Positions 38,160-50,526 of a stretch of DNA of 64,000 nt are shown here, piece by piece (position 1 is the first letter of the stretch; the number at the start of each line of letters is the position of its first letter). The stretch comes from Sphagnum compactum (lineage: Eukaryota; Bryophyta; Sphagnopsida; Sphagnales). Location of the stretch: assembly GCA_965153455.1 (NCBI GenBank), contig OZ234500.1, positions 10,168,001 to 10,232,000 on the forward strand. The letters run 5' to 3'. The notes under the pieces are model-generated. The model did not search any database. It was given only the letters and a program-made list of their open reading frames with translations, and had not been told where the DNA came from. Position numbers and translations under genes: made by a program.

Positions 38160-38700
38160 ACCTCTAAACTAACCTAGGTTAAAATAACCATGGTTAAACT
38201 AACCTACGCTAAATAAACTAAAAATTAAACTAACCATGGCTAAATTAAGTTAGGCTAAATTAATTATGGTTAATTTAAATTAAGTTAAATTAAATCAAGT
38301 TAAATTAAACATGGTTAAATTAAATTAAATTAAATTAATTATGGTTAAATTAAATTAGGCTAAAATTAACAATGGGCTAAATTTATTGGATTACACAGAT
38401 CATGGCTAAATTAAATTAATTTAAATTAACTATGGCTAAATTAAGTTAGGCTAAATTAAGTTAGGCCAAATTAATTATGGTTAAATTAAGTTAGGCTGTA
38501 ATATTTATGGGTAAACTAAATTAAGCTAAATTAAATTAGGATAAATAAATATAGTTAAATTAAATTATGCTAAAAATTATATGGCTAAACTAAATTAGAC
38601 TAAATTAACAATGGTTAAATTAAGTTAGGTTAAATTAATTATTGCTAAATTAAATTATGCTAAATTAAATTAAGTTAAACTAAACCATGGTTTAAATATT
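38160..38700. repeat. Degenerate TTAAATTAAG minisatellite in element D
   Basis: Variants of GGCTAAATTAAATTA[A/G]G and ATGGTTAAATTAAG repeated over about 540 bp. It is related in composition and in its TGGCTAAA words to the arrays of elements A and B. Confidence 0.85.
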
Positions 38701-39828
38701 TTTGACTTTATTTTATTTTGGAATATTTTCTCAGAAAATGTACATTTGACTAACTAAAAATTTATTCAAAATCAATTAATATGATAATATTAAAAAATTA
38801 TTATAAATAATCGTAACTATTAATTAAATGTTTATTATAATTATAGCGATAATCAATTATATATATACTCAATAGGTATGATATATTTAAATTTTATTAT
38901 TTATGTTAAAATATTAATGTAAATAGGCTACATTAATTAACCTACAAATATACAAATGTCCTAAGCTAATTATTGATTTAAACTAGATAATAATTTTAAA
39001 ATCATATTTTCATTAAGTAATCATAATTACTAAAAATATCCTATGATCGTTTTTGAAGTGCAAAAGAAAAGGAGTAATGAAAAACTAACAAGAAAAAAAA
39101 TAAGAAAAATAAGCTTTCCAAGTTATAAAACGTTTTGTTTTTTGTTTTTTTTCTGTGGACCCTTCCTATTTTCAAAGTTCATAACTTTCTTATTTCTTAT
39201 TCATTTTAAACGATTTAAAGTGCTATAGGAGCACCATTTGAAGTCCTACAAATCACATTGGAACTCTAATAACAAAAAAACAACATAAAATGAACTTTCT
39301 GGGTGTTTAAGAACCGGCCTTTGCAATGTTCAATAGTTTCTTTTTTGAGTTTTTTGACCCCCTTTACTTTGGGGGGCCATAACTTTCTCATTTCTAATCT
39401 GATTTCAACGACTCTTAGTGAGTTAGATGCGCCAAGGGGAGGGCTTCAAGTTTTGTTTGGACACAAAAGCAACAGAGCCCTCCCCTGGCTGGTAGACTTT
39501 AATACAGTAGTTGCATCTAATGTGCAACTAGGTTGGTTCATGAAGTTTGCAATGGAATGTTTTAACCCATATCCTATGGCTTCCAATTCTATTTAGCTCA
39601 GTATATAACTAGGAGCAATAGTTATGTTGAAACCAAATACCAAGTGCCATTGGGGATGAGTGAATGAAAAAAACTTGACCTTTATGAAATGGTCAAACCT
39701 AAAAATAAAATCGGGTTATTCTAAACCTACTTATTTAACCTAAGCCTAGCTATTTTTCAACCTACTTACATACGTAAATAAACCTACTTACTTAATAGGG
39801 TTGAATTATTATCTACCTACCTAGGCAC

Positions 39829-40087
39829 CACGTGTCAACATCTTATTAGCCATAAATTGGATGAAGTCGATTTCATTAATTAATATTTAAATTTTTTTAA
39901 AAAGTGGGCTTTGATTGTCACATGTCACCATATAATTGGTGTTTAAAATGAGCACGTGTCAAATGGTCAATGAACGTTCCATGGTGTGCCACGTGTCATC
40001 ATCATAGTGGCAAAAACTTTAATGATTGAGATTAATCCAATGAATTTTTAATTTTGAAAAATAATAATAATAATAATGACACGTGTC
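39829..40087. promoter_or_regulatory. Cluster of CACGTGTC (G-box/ABRE-like) motifs in element D
   Basis: CACGTGTC occurs at 39829-39836, 39953-39960, 39990-39997 and 40080-40087, with a fifth copy at 38043-38050. The copies at 38041-38050 and 40078-40087 extend to the 10-bp palindrome GACACGTGTC. Near-matches (ACATGTC, ACATGTGTC) lie between. CACGTGTC is the plant G-box/ABRE core bound by bZIP and bHLH factors. Whether it acts in regulation or as an element-internal repeat is unknown. Confidence 0.5.
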
Positions 40088-42349
40088 CACAAGTTAGTTG
40101 TCTAATTTTTAAACATGTGTCATATTTGATTAGTTGTATTGTAGTTGCAAGGAAAGTTGCACATAAGGTGCAACTCATTTGGATTAGTATGTGTGTATGA
40201 ACATGTATAGTAACATTGTATATACATGTTGCATACGTAGTGTCGCATGCAACTGCATGTCATGTGCAACTTGTCTTAGGCAACTACACAAATTTGTAAT
40301 TGCATGTGTCGCATGCAATTGAATTTTAGTTGCCAATGACAGTTGTAAAACCCAAAATTTCTAGTAGTGCTACCCCCCCTCAAAGTGCTACGAGTCAGGG
40401 AGCATGCCCCAATTCCTTACTCTTCCGTTGTTTCAAACCAGACTCACGTTTGAATCTATAAAGGAGCTTGGGAGTGCGTCATATTGTGTAATTCTAATGC
40501 AACTAGTTTGCAACTATCATGGTAACGTCATGTTGATGTCATTTTTCATTGATATATCAAAATCCAACACATGGCATTATGGAGATTTTGGGTGATTTAA
40601 ATAAATAGATAAATATATTGATCTGCATCATCCGTTATGATTATTTAGTTTATATTAGTCTTAGATTATGACATGTGGCATAACCAAAAATTCCCATGTG
40701 GCATATTAATAAAAATAAAATAATAAAATAAAATAAAAATTTATTTAAATAGCTAAGTAGCTCAATACATAAGCATAGGTATGTAGGTATGACATACCTA
40801 CATACCTAGGTTACATATTTATTTAACTACCTACACTACATACCTATTTACCTACCTAGGTAAATAGGTTAAAAAATAGGACTAATTACTTACTTACCTA
40901 AGTAAAAAGGTAGGTAGGAAGGTAGAAGTATAGGTGAATTAAAAAATACCCATGTAAATATTGTTTTATTTTATTTTATATTTTGTTTTTAAGGTTAAAT
41001 TTTTTTGACTTCATCCCAAATTGACACATGTATTTTAATGTGAATACACAAGAAAATACACTTTTGTTATATAATTTGTGAGAGATATTCAAGGAAAAAA
41101 CTTATGGGTTAAATCTTTTAGTTCCACATTAATTACAAATTGGGTTGCAACTAAAAAAAGATTTTCCCACATTCTTTCTGTTCATTTTTAATTTTTAAAT
41201 TGGAAAATTAAATAAGTAATTTTTTAATAATTATATATCTGAATTCATTATTTGAAATAGATTTGAATTAGCTTTTTGAATTAATCAATGTAATTTAAAT
41301 AATTAGTTAATTATTTATAAGATCATTAATCATATGGATTCCCAAAATCAATTATTTGGATTATCTAATAATTAATTATGTGACCTAGTTATTTAAATTA
41401 ATTATTCAATCTAATTAATTAATTCATAGTTGAAAATTGATTGAGAAATAATAAATTATTAAAGATTAATAATTAAGTAAATTATTTATTACTGAATACA
41501 ATCAATAATTAATAAATTCTTGAATTTTTTATTATTAAATATGAATTAGGGTAGAATATATAGTTATCAAAAATTAGTTATCTGAATTTTTGAATTGATG
41601 ATTATTATTTGAAGTTGCTATTTTTATGAATAATTTTAATTTGAAATTTTAATTAATTATTTAATTAAAAATAAATTACTTGAATTAATTACAAAAGAAT
41701 TGTCTGAATTAAAATGATTAATTCAGATTAACTATTAAATATTAATTAACGTGTAATTGTTTATAATTTATTAAATAAATTTATTAATGAATATTTATAA
41801 TTAAATATAATTTTTTGGTTATCAATTTATTAATAATTGAATATTAGTCACAAAATAATGGAAAAGTAGTATATATGTAGTGGGAACATAATGAAAACAT
41901 AGTAACAGAGCTAATTATATCAATGGGAATGATAGTTGACAACGAGCTGGAAGTGTCATATTTAATGGGTGGTGGAAATGTGTACACTTGGCATGATCAT
42001 TTGAGTCAACTTCATACATTAGTTACAACGCAGTTGCTAATTGGTTGCTACATTTACACAAGTTATAATATAGTTGTCAAATGCAACTAAAATGCAACTT
42101 TGTCAAAAAGTCAAACATAATTGATTATATTTATATGTATGATGAGTGCATTACACTATAAGTGTTTCATTTGTAATTAATTTGCAACTGTAGTATTATT
42201 TTTTAATATTTTGATTTTTTGATGTGACATTTTTCTTATAGATTCTCATCTTTCCATGCTCTAGTTGTATTGTAGTTGTATATTAGTTGTTTTGGAACTT
42301 TTGTCACAATGCAATGTGGTTCCAACGAACATGATTTCTTATAGTGCAA

Positions 42350-44582
42350 TGGGGGGCACTAGGGGATGATGGGTTGGAATGGTGGGGGAATATAAAAATA
42401 TTTCAGGAAACGGATGACTAATGATGGATGAAAAGAGGCAACAAAGGGGCAAAAGGGGATGAAAGGGGCAATGGGATGTTGAAGGGCATGGGGGTGAAAA
42501 GGATTTCCCCCCCCACCCCCACTATTTTTAGTGTTCCAATAGTGAACAATGTGGTTAATTGGTGGGAGTGCAACAATCTTTGATTATTGTGGAATAAAGT
42601 GTGACCATTTTGCTTATCAAATATGTGAAATTATGTATGGTGTAGGTATGTTTGGTTTTGTAAATTATCATCATTCATAGTTTTCTTTTTATTACTTTTG
42701 TTTTGCATTTCATTTTGATATATTTCATTTTTGTAGTTTTTGTTAGATATGTCCCAATTTTATTTTGCATTGAGGTGATTTGTGCGATATTGCCTATTGA
42801 TCATGTGATTCACAAAAGCTACAGGTGTCTTATCCTATGTTTGTTTGTTATCTTTGATTTACATGTATTGCGTTATGTTTTAATGTTCCACATTTAGTGT
42901 TGTTGGTCTTGTTCAACGTCACATGGTGTTTTGTGTCTTTAAATTTTTTTGCATTGTGTCTCATGAATTGCCCTATGTTTCAAAGCATTAACTTTAATGT
43001 TTAAGCAAGTGGTGCACTTTTTTATTAACTTTGACTTTAACAACATGGTGTTATGATAATTGTGTTTATATAAGGTCTATACTATGTTTCACATGTTAAC
43101 CTACATTTTAAAGCATTGGCTTTTAATATACAATACATTTAAATTAGATTCGACAACAAACTGCCAAATAATTAATTAAATTTTAAATCTTCACTTCAAC
43201 ACTTGGTTTTTTAATTCTGAAATTTTGAATTGATAATTTATTTATTTTTTAAAAGCACATTTATTTAAAGTGTATGCAATAGTTTTGTATGTCTAAACTG
43301 TTTCAATCTTAAGACCTTGAAATTTAAGGTCTATACTTCAAACTTGACATTGAATATCTTGCAAATTCTTAATTTAATAAAAAATTTGGCACAAATAACA
43401 AATAATTTTTCAAATAATTGACAATTTTTTTTTTAATTTATGCCGAAATTGTTTAGGCAATATGGTATAATGAACTTTTCAATTGCTGTATTGGCAAAAT
43501 GTTTTGTGATCTCTTTCGATGAATGCCATCTATGAATAATGAATTAAACAATATGAACTATTGTATGAATATAGATTTTTTGTACTCAATTATAAGGTCT
43601 TAATTAATGTTTTACAACCTTAGAATTGGGCTCAATGAAGGTCATGTGTGACATTTTAAATGTTGGTATAAAAAATGTCAAAGCCAGCACAAATACAACA
43701 AAATAATTACACCTCCACCACCATCTTGCACATTAATGGTCACACAAATTGATGCTCCTTTGCAAAACTCAAGGAAACATAATTAAACCTCTAAGAAACA
43801 ATAAGACAACACTAATGTCTAAACACACTTTGTTTTTAAAATGGAAGATCACAAATATCACCAATTTGAATGCCTCGACATGAAGAGCTCTTGGATGATT
43901 CCCTTAAGGGAATATTGTCCAACTTTGCTCCAAGAATTGACTAAAAATGCAAGTAATCAGGAATTGTGCAACATAAGGAATCTTGTGAAATTCCTACGAA
44001 CTTCAAAGGGCATTCACGAACATGGGGAATGTTACACAGGAAATCACAATTTAAAAAATCATATTTTTTTAATTCATGAAACCTTAAAGGGAAAATTCAT
44101 GTGAAAAACAAATATGGATTTAAAAGCCCTTGTTAATAACACAATTTCAACCAACATTTTGACATCGGATATCAAACTTGGTGAAAAATCCCACACTTTC
44201 CTTATATCAAATTTGCCTCTAAAAATGTACAACAAAAACACAATTGGAGACATTTAAATGTGGTAACAACCACCTACAATCTTCTACACAACCTAACCTA
44301 ACCTCAACTTTACTTTAGTATAATTTATCCAATTTAAGATTTGGTTAGGTGACAAAATGTGTTGAGCTATAGCTTGTAATGGTAACCCTCTTGATTTCAT
44401 TGTGTGAATTAGTCTTGGCTGGGGTTCTTACTTTACAAGAAAACCTTTTGTCCTAGTTCCAACATTTTTTTTAAATTGAAAAAACCTCCAATTTTGGCAA
44501 GGATTTTAAATTTGTTGATGGAACCTTTGGTCTAGTTCTAGACTTAGTTCTTCACATTTCAAGACCCTTAGTTCCAGGTTAT
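42350..44582. other. AT-rich intergenic region
   Basis: No gene is seen. Open frames at 42703-42897 and 43841-44104 have no recognisable domain. Confidence 0.6.
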
Positions 44583-44937
44583 CACTTAAAAATCAATATC
44601 TCCCACATTCTGAATCCAAATCTTACCAAATAAATTCCATTAAATCCTCCTCATCAAGATCTTTTCAACAACACCAAAGGCACCTCCCAATTCCTCTGAA
44701 ATTTACAGCTACAATTTAGTTTAATTTAATTTAATTTTCAGTGAAGAAATCATTTAATATTCAAGAACTTCTACATTGCAAGTCCAAACACCATGAAACC
44801 AAGCTGATGCACCCCTCCTCTTCAAAGAGATTTCCAAAGAGACCAAGAATGCAACTCCAAGCACACCAGTTCGGTGAATCTCATAAATACAAACAAAACA
44901 AAACAAAAAAACAAACTACCTTCCTTCGTAGATAGAT
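44583..44937 (+). repeat. Dispersed dimeric repeat family R2, copy 2
   Basis: The closest relative of 13126-13462 in this window, same orientation. It begins CACTTAAAAATCAATAT and ends after an (ACAAA)n run with CTACCTTCCTTCGTAGATAG. The two internal half-units are about 170 bp apart. Confidence 0.75.
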
Positions 44938-46099
44938 TTTAGCACTAATAAGATGTGGTGACCCATATGAACTACGTGGTTAAACTTACCAAGTTTTTAA
45001 TTTTTAAAAAATAGTAATTGAGACATGTTCGTAAAGTAAGAACTACATGCCTAATGCACAGCCACCTCCCAATTATTATTTCAAATTATTTTATTATTAT
45101 TCAAAAACTTTATATTTTTCTTAAATTAACAAAATGTTAGGGTTATCAGAATGGATGTCCCATTTTGAGGTGTGAAACGAAACATCATAAATCATACAAT
45201 AAGATGGCCGCCTATTAATTAAATTATGTTGAAACAAGGTTATCTTTTATGTCATTTCTTCTCAATTGGAATTCAGTATGGAGGGGTTATATGAACTCAT
45301 AATTTGGCAAAATTGAATTTTTTTGGAGATTTTTATTCTACAATTTCAAAAAAATTAAAATCATTTCGATGTATTCCCACCACCAATCATAGGATATACT
45401 ATAGAGAAAAGGAGAATGATGATTCTTTGTCTAATCCATGGTGTGTTTAGCGAGTGTGAATTGTGTGTGCCTCATTTTGATTTTAATTTGTATTAATTAC
45501 TCTTGCTATCGGTTTGTGTGATTGATTTCACTTTGAATTTAAGCTTATGAATTCGTCGTAATCCCATTTTGAAGCTTTCACACTTTTTTTTTCCTTTCTT
45601 TTTTTTGGGTGAAAATTAAGATGCAAACTTAGGTTTGCATTTTGTAATAAAACCAAAAATCAATAATTTTTTTACCTTTGATACCATTTGAAAAACTTAA
45701 GGTTGTGTCATGAATGACATAGACAAAAAAAAAAAATTTAAACATTAGAATGTGAGGTTTTGACCATAAATCTATTTAATGTAAATCATGATTTTAAATG
45801 TGGATTTAAGGATGGATATGAGAAGGAACAAACTCAAAGTTGGTAAGGAAATATCTTCTTATTACACAGAGAGGATCAAAATGTTATTTCACATGTGAAC
45901 CTATTTACAACCAGACTAATTTAGTGCATTGAAAAAAAGAAAAAGGAAATAAAATATTAAAAAATCAGTAGAAAAACAAGTGCATTAAACAATGTGAACA
46001 CATACAAGGTAGGTGCAATAAATAATTTATGTATTATAGATAGGGAAATAAGATGTGCACATCGTGTGCAAGTTGTTTTTAAAAAGAAAATGGTGATAT
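44938..46099. other. AT-rich intergenic region
   Basis: No gene or notable structure is seen. Confidence 0.6.
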
Positions 46100-46190
46100 A
46101 AAAAATTGGCGATTTTTCCCTAAAAAAAGAAAAACTAGTAGAATTTACATTTTAAAGAAAAAAATTCCCAAAAAAATCATTGATTGTGTG
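46100..46190 (-). repeat. Dispersed repeat family R4 fragment
   Basis: On the plus strand it reads TTGGCGATTTTTCCCTAAAA and, a little further on, AGAATTTACA. This matches the reverse complement of the duplicated unit in the GT34 intron (62160-62465). It is therefore an inverted copy of that repeat family. Confidence 0.5.
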
Positions 46191-46851
46191 TGAACTAAAT
46201 AGGGAAATATAGGAGGTGGGTGCGATAAAATCTTCAAATTCGCAAAAGGATGATTACAAATGGGCACATCTTTCTGTGCTTGAAACCACTAAGATTACGA
46301 AGGTATGAGATAAATAACAAAAACCACTCTGGAAATTTCACTAGTGTAATTGGAGGCAAATATTTATGTTTTTGGAGCGAATTTTTGGTCTTTAAGACAA
46401 AAAAAAAAAATCTGGGAAATTTTGGGAAAATGTGCTTTTGTATTGTACTTTTGACCAATTTTGCCTCTTTGGGGGCAAAATTCACAAAAAATTTGACATC
46501 ATAAATATGGAAAAAAAAAACACTTGATTAGAGGGCACCTCCTAAAGTGGGATCTGACATCAACACAAAAATCCAACAAAAGATCAATGGCCAGAACCGT
46601 CACAGGGGAGACAAAAAGGGAAGGCCAAAGAAAGGCCAAAAAAAGGGAGAGAGCTAGTCCCTCTCGTGGTAGGGACATCTAGTCAATGTCTGTGCCTTGT
46701 GTTTTGTAGTAAGGTGTTTTGATTTTTGGGTGGTATCTCTTGTTCTTTTAGTGCCTCCTTTTGGCCTTGCCTATCAAGCTTGGCAAGGAGGATATTGTGT
46801 TTAGATTCACTATAGAGTATAGTAGCTTAAGGGATTTGGACCCCTATATAA
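46191..46851. other. Intergenic region, no gene seen
   Basis: Overlapping open frames at 46234-46504 on both strands are low-complexity and lack a domain. 46540-46850 is somewhat richer in GC and could be the upstream part of the R1 repeat unit. Confidence 0.5.
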
Positions 46852-47095
46852 ATATGTCTATTTTTATACGAGGATCTTTGAAAAAGATGATGTTTTTTGG
46901 CTTGTGTTGAAACTTGAGATTAGTTATAATAGAGTTATAATATTTTGGTTCTGGATTTTGGAGTCTTTTAGAGGATACTTTTTGAAGATTATATTTTTGC
47001 TATGGTGAAATATTTGAGTTTTCATAATTCTTCTTTTGCCTTAAGATACTTGTTAATGTAAATGGCAAGGCCACATTCAGTGTGACACAACCCTT
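46852..47095 (+). repeat. Dispersed repeat family R1, copy 2
   Basis: Direct counterpart of 3537-3779. It begins ATGTCTATTTTTATACGAGG and ends AATGGCAAGGCCACATTCAG plus TGTGACACA. Confidence 0.65.
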
Positions 47096-47629
47096 GCTTA
47101 GATGAGTACAAATGCTTTGGCATGCTTCCAGGTTAAAATTTTGGATGAACATTTCTCCATTCCAAGATGTGTAAAAAATATATTTAAACATTGGTCTTGA
47201 AAAATATCAATCTTAATATAAAGTGAATTTCACCATTTTGAAATTTTGCAAATGGAATTTGTTCCAAATATTGTCACTAATAAGATAATTCTTTATTTGA
47301 TTTTTTTGATCGTAAGTGTTATCAACTTTCAAAGTATTATGTCTCAAAGTCTTAAAAACATTATACAAGCACATTATACAAGCATATTGTGAGATAAAAA
47401 TTCATATTCAATATTTTAAAACTTTAAAATGGACTATGATAGTCCATTGTAAAGTTCATGTATGATTGACCATTCATGTTTTTTTCATAGTTAAAAGATT
47501 TCACATGTTAACTTCCCATGAAGGGGTTCCTTTTTTATATATCTAATAAGAGTTTAGTATTCTATGGAATGATGACTAAAACAGTATCATAGTGACATCC
47601 ATTTTGTCCATGTAATTTGTAGTTACACT

Positions 47630-48090
47630 TTGGTCTTTTTTTCAAGAATCCTAGCCAATATGTGCTCATTGTCATTGATCTTTAGCCCAAAACCTTTCTT
47701 GAAATTGTACAAAATGAAAACTAAATCTCATTGACCCTTGATTATTAGAAATGTGTCATTAACGTATTGCAATATCTCCTATTGTCATCCTTCTTCACAA
47801 TCAAACTTTTTCTATCTCATTCTTTGCATGGTTTGTTTCACTAACACATTCATGGGTTCTCCGACTTTCATAAAGAGATAAGGAGTGAGTGAGCACTCTT
47901 AGTGTATCCCTTGTCTAAGCTTGAAGGAAGAAGAGGGATGCCCATTGACATGAATAACCACATCTACACCCTCACAAAACATGTGCACCATGCTAATGAA
48001 CTTGTCCACCATTCCAAACTGGGCTAAAACTCCAAACAAGAAATCACCCAAAGTTTATCAAAGGCCTTGGAAGAGTCAAGCTTAGGAAAA
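47630..48090 (-). pseudogene. Decayed LINE (L1-type) reverse transcriptase fragment
   Basis: Read on the minus strand with one or more frameshifts and several stops, the fragment carries reverse-transcriptase blocks in order. These are KLDSSKAFDKL (48083-48051), LAQFGMVDKFISMVHMF, VIHVNGHPSSSFKLRQGI (to about 47907), ECSLTPYLF, PMNVLV, LQYVNDT (to 47752), and then FKKGFGLKIN. YVND replaces the catalytic YADD box. The order and spacing fit the plant L1-type LINE polymerase. ORF1, endonuclease and RNase H parts were not found. The fragment is inactive. Confidence 0.8.
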
Positions 48091-50526
48091 ACTAGACTTT
48101 GCAGACCTTTCTGTTCAATCTCAGGTCATTTATACTAGGAACATAGTTTTCCATGATGTATTACATCCTTTTGAAGGTGGGTTACCATCACATTTAAACA
48201 AGAAATTCACGTCCACAATGAATCTTGTCATGGCCATTCAAATTAAACCACACTAATGTGACAACTTTCTAAGAAAAAACATGAATGGTGTGACATCATC
48301 AATATTTTATCTTTTGAGCCTTAATTAGCTTAACCCAATTTTGGTTAAGCATAGGTAAATCAACTAATGAAGTTTTGGGGATTAACCTAAGGTTCATGGG
48401 GATGGGATAATAGGTTGATCTTATATAAGATGGACTACCAGGGGATGGGTGGTTTAGTTAGAACAAGGTGGGGCTAAAATAGTTAAACTAGGTTAAAATA
48501 AGGTTATCCTATCTTGACTTGGGCCGGATAAGTGTGCCGAATAAGGAGGTACAAATATGGTGAAATTGACTTCTAGGAAAATGCTAGAAATTAAGTTTAG
48601 GTTAGGATAGTAGCCATTCTTTTTCTTGAAGCTTATTGACTGTTTTCACTCTTTTGAATGATGAATGTGTGTGAGGAAGTGGGGGAAGTGAGGAGTGATG
48701 ATGAATATTGTGAGAGTTGGGCTGATGGGGGGATTAAACATATCATGAATAGGCAAGACCATGGGAGGAGGCTATTACATCATGAGGAGATGAACTACCC
48801 AAATGTGCCCAACCAAGGAACATAGTGGAGATGGAGGTGGGGGAGTCATTGGTGGGTGATGGCAACTACTCAAGGGCAATTTTGGTGAATGTTTCTATTC
48901 AAGGGTGAAGGAGGGAAAAGGTACACAAACCTTGTGTTAAGCTTGGTAAAGGAAGTAGAAAAGGAAGATGAGGAGGAGAAGGAAGGGGTTGACTTGAAGA
49001 GGAAGTAAAAGGTTTACCTTCTTGTGTGGAATTAAAGGAAGTAGGAGGAGGAGGATTTGTCACAAGGAACTTGAGCAGGTATTGTTTGTTAATAAAGTTG
49101 GGAGTGGAAAGTGAAGAACTCAGAGAAAGAAGGAGAGAAGGTAGGGGTGCTTATAGGTATGAAAGTGTTGTATCAGGCATGAGAATGAGCTTGGTTGGAA
49201 TAGGAGATTCACAACTAAGGACTAATGTCTCCAATGTAAATCTCTTTTTCTTTTTGATGTGTGAAGTTTTGATTTGAGAAAATCTTGTTCCAATTATTGC
49301 ATGTTGTGTGTGTGGGTGTGTTCCTAATTGTAATTCACTGGTTTAGGGTTACGATTAGTTATAGCATGAACAAAGGGACAGGGTTGTGAACAAGGAAGGT
49401 AGTTGTTGTCTAGATTAGACAAAGTAGATGAAATAAAATACATACAAGGAGATAAAAAGTTCATTTCCTAACTATGACACCTCTTGGATGGGACAAGGGG
49501 AGGATGGCTCAAACTGAGTTAATTTTGTGCTTAACATTATCCTGTATTCAATTTTTTTTGAATTAGACAAACTTTGAGAAAAAGGTTGAAAATAACATGG
49601 ACAAAGATGAAAACTTAATACCATACATCAGCAAACTTATCCTTGGGTGGTCACTAGGAATGTCACACCCCAAATTTCTAATACCCATCCAACTTTAGGA
49701 CAACATAACATTCACATAAAAAAACTTTTCATTCCAAATTACTTACCAAAAGGTTACCCAGGTCATGTAGAATCCAAAACTCTAATTAAATTTACAAAAA
49801 AATGTGTTTTGATGTGGAAAATGAATGCATAAGGGGAAAATTTTTAGGAATGTCACACAAGGGATTTTTTAACTAGGAACACAAAAAAAAATTATCTTTT
49901 GGGAATTTTTCTTGGATTTTAATTTTTAAGAATACTTCAAATGCTAACCTGTTTGATGTCTTTTATAGATAATTGATTGAATCAATTTTTACATAGTTAT
50001 GAATTTTTGAAATTTCGATTTTGAAGTCCTAAAGGGCCATTGATGTCAAGAACACAAATGATAACTATTTCATCTTTTGTTATTTTAATGACTAGTTCAA
50101 ATCATTCCCTTGCGCACGTACAAAATAAACAAGAAAAAAATGTTTGATGTGTGAGTGTAAGGACATTTAAAAGAGAAAATCAAGAATTGGGTTAGGAATG
50201 AGTTAGGAATGGTTGAGGAATCAAAATGTTAATGCATATTGTAGGTTTTTGGATGTTCATTATTTTTCATAAGTGTGTGCATAGGTGGGGAAAACATAGC
50301 CCACTTAGTCAATCAAATAAATCAATGTATAAGTAGATGCAATTTTTTTTCTTAAAATTGGGTCTAACTTTCATATGATGTTGATAAGGTAGTTCTTAGT
50401 GGTACCACCAAAAGAAAAGTTTGCCAACATATATTTGTCATGGAATATGCATGATTTAGAAGAAAAAATTTAATGTCATCAAATTTGTGATAGTTTTTTC
50501 ACATATTTGAAACATCATCCTCTTAA
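48091..50526. other. Intergenic region
   Basis: No gene is recognised. Upstream parts of the LINE may extend beyond 48090 but are too decayed to read. The open frame at 49026-49277 has no domain. Confidence 0.55.

Larger units (their letters stand above)
37871..40369. mobile_element. CACTA-like non-autonomous element D (inner)
   Basis: The left end is CATTACTAAAAATCTTGT and the right end in reverse complement is CACTACTAGAAATTTTGG, flanked by identical CTA (37868-37870 and 40370-40372). GCAACTA-type motifs are dense in the first 170 bp and the last 230 bp. The interior has a TTAAATTAAG-type minisatellite (38160-38700), an AT-rich part, a GC-richer patch (39300-39600), CTAC runs (39720-39830) and a cluster of CACGTGTC motifs. 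No transposase is encoded. It sits inside the solo LTR, so it is the youngest of the three nested insertions. Confidence 0.85.
37071..40481. mobile_element. Solo LTR inserted in element C and interrupted by element D
   Basis: It begins TGTCGCAACC and ends GTGCGTCA, the TG...CA ends of an LTR, and is flanked by the identical pentanucleotide TATTG (37066-37070 and 40482-40486). Removing element D (37871-40369) and its duplicated CTA leaves about 909 bp. It is visibly richer in GC than its surroundings. No primer-binding site, internal domain or second LTR is present, so it is a solo LTR left by recombination or internal loss. The superfamily cannot be told without the internal region. Confidence 0.8.
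36916..42346. mobile_element. CACTA-like non-autonomous element C (outer, interrupted)
   Basis: The left end is CATTATGAAAAAATAGGG and the right end in reverse complement is CACTATAAGAAATCATGT. Both ends abut an identical CAA (36913-36915 and 42347-42349), the 3-bp duplication of CACTA transposition. GCAACTA/TAGTTGC motifs in both orientations cluster near both ends (about 36940-37060 and 42010-42300), like CACTA subterminal transposase-binding repeats. The interior holds CTAC/GTAG arrays (about 40750-40930) and very AT-rich TTAATTAA sequence (41200-41850). A solo LTR (37071-40481) is inserted 155 bp from the left end; without it, C is about 2.0 kb, close to element B. There is no transposase. 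Confidence 0.8.
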
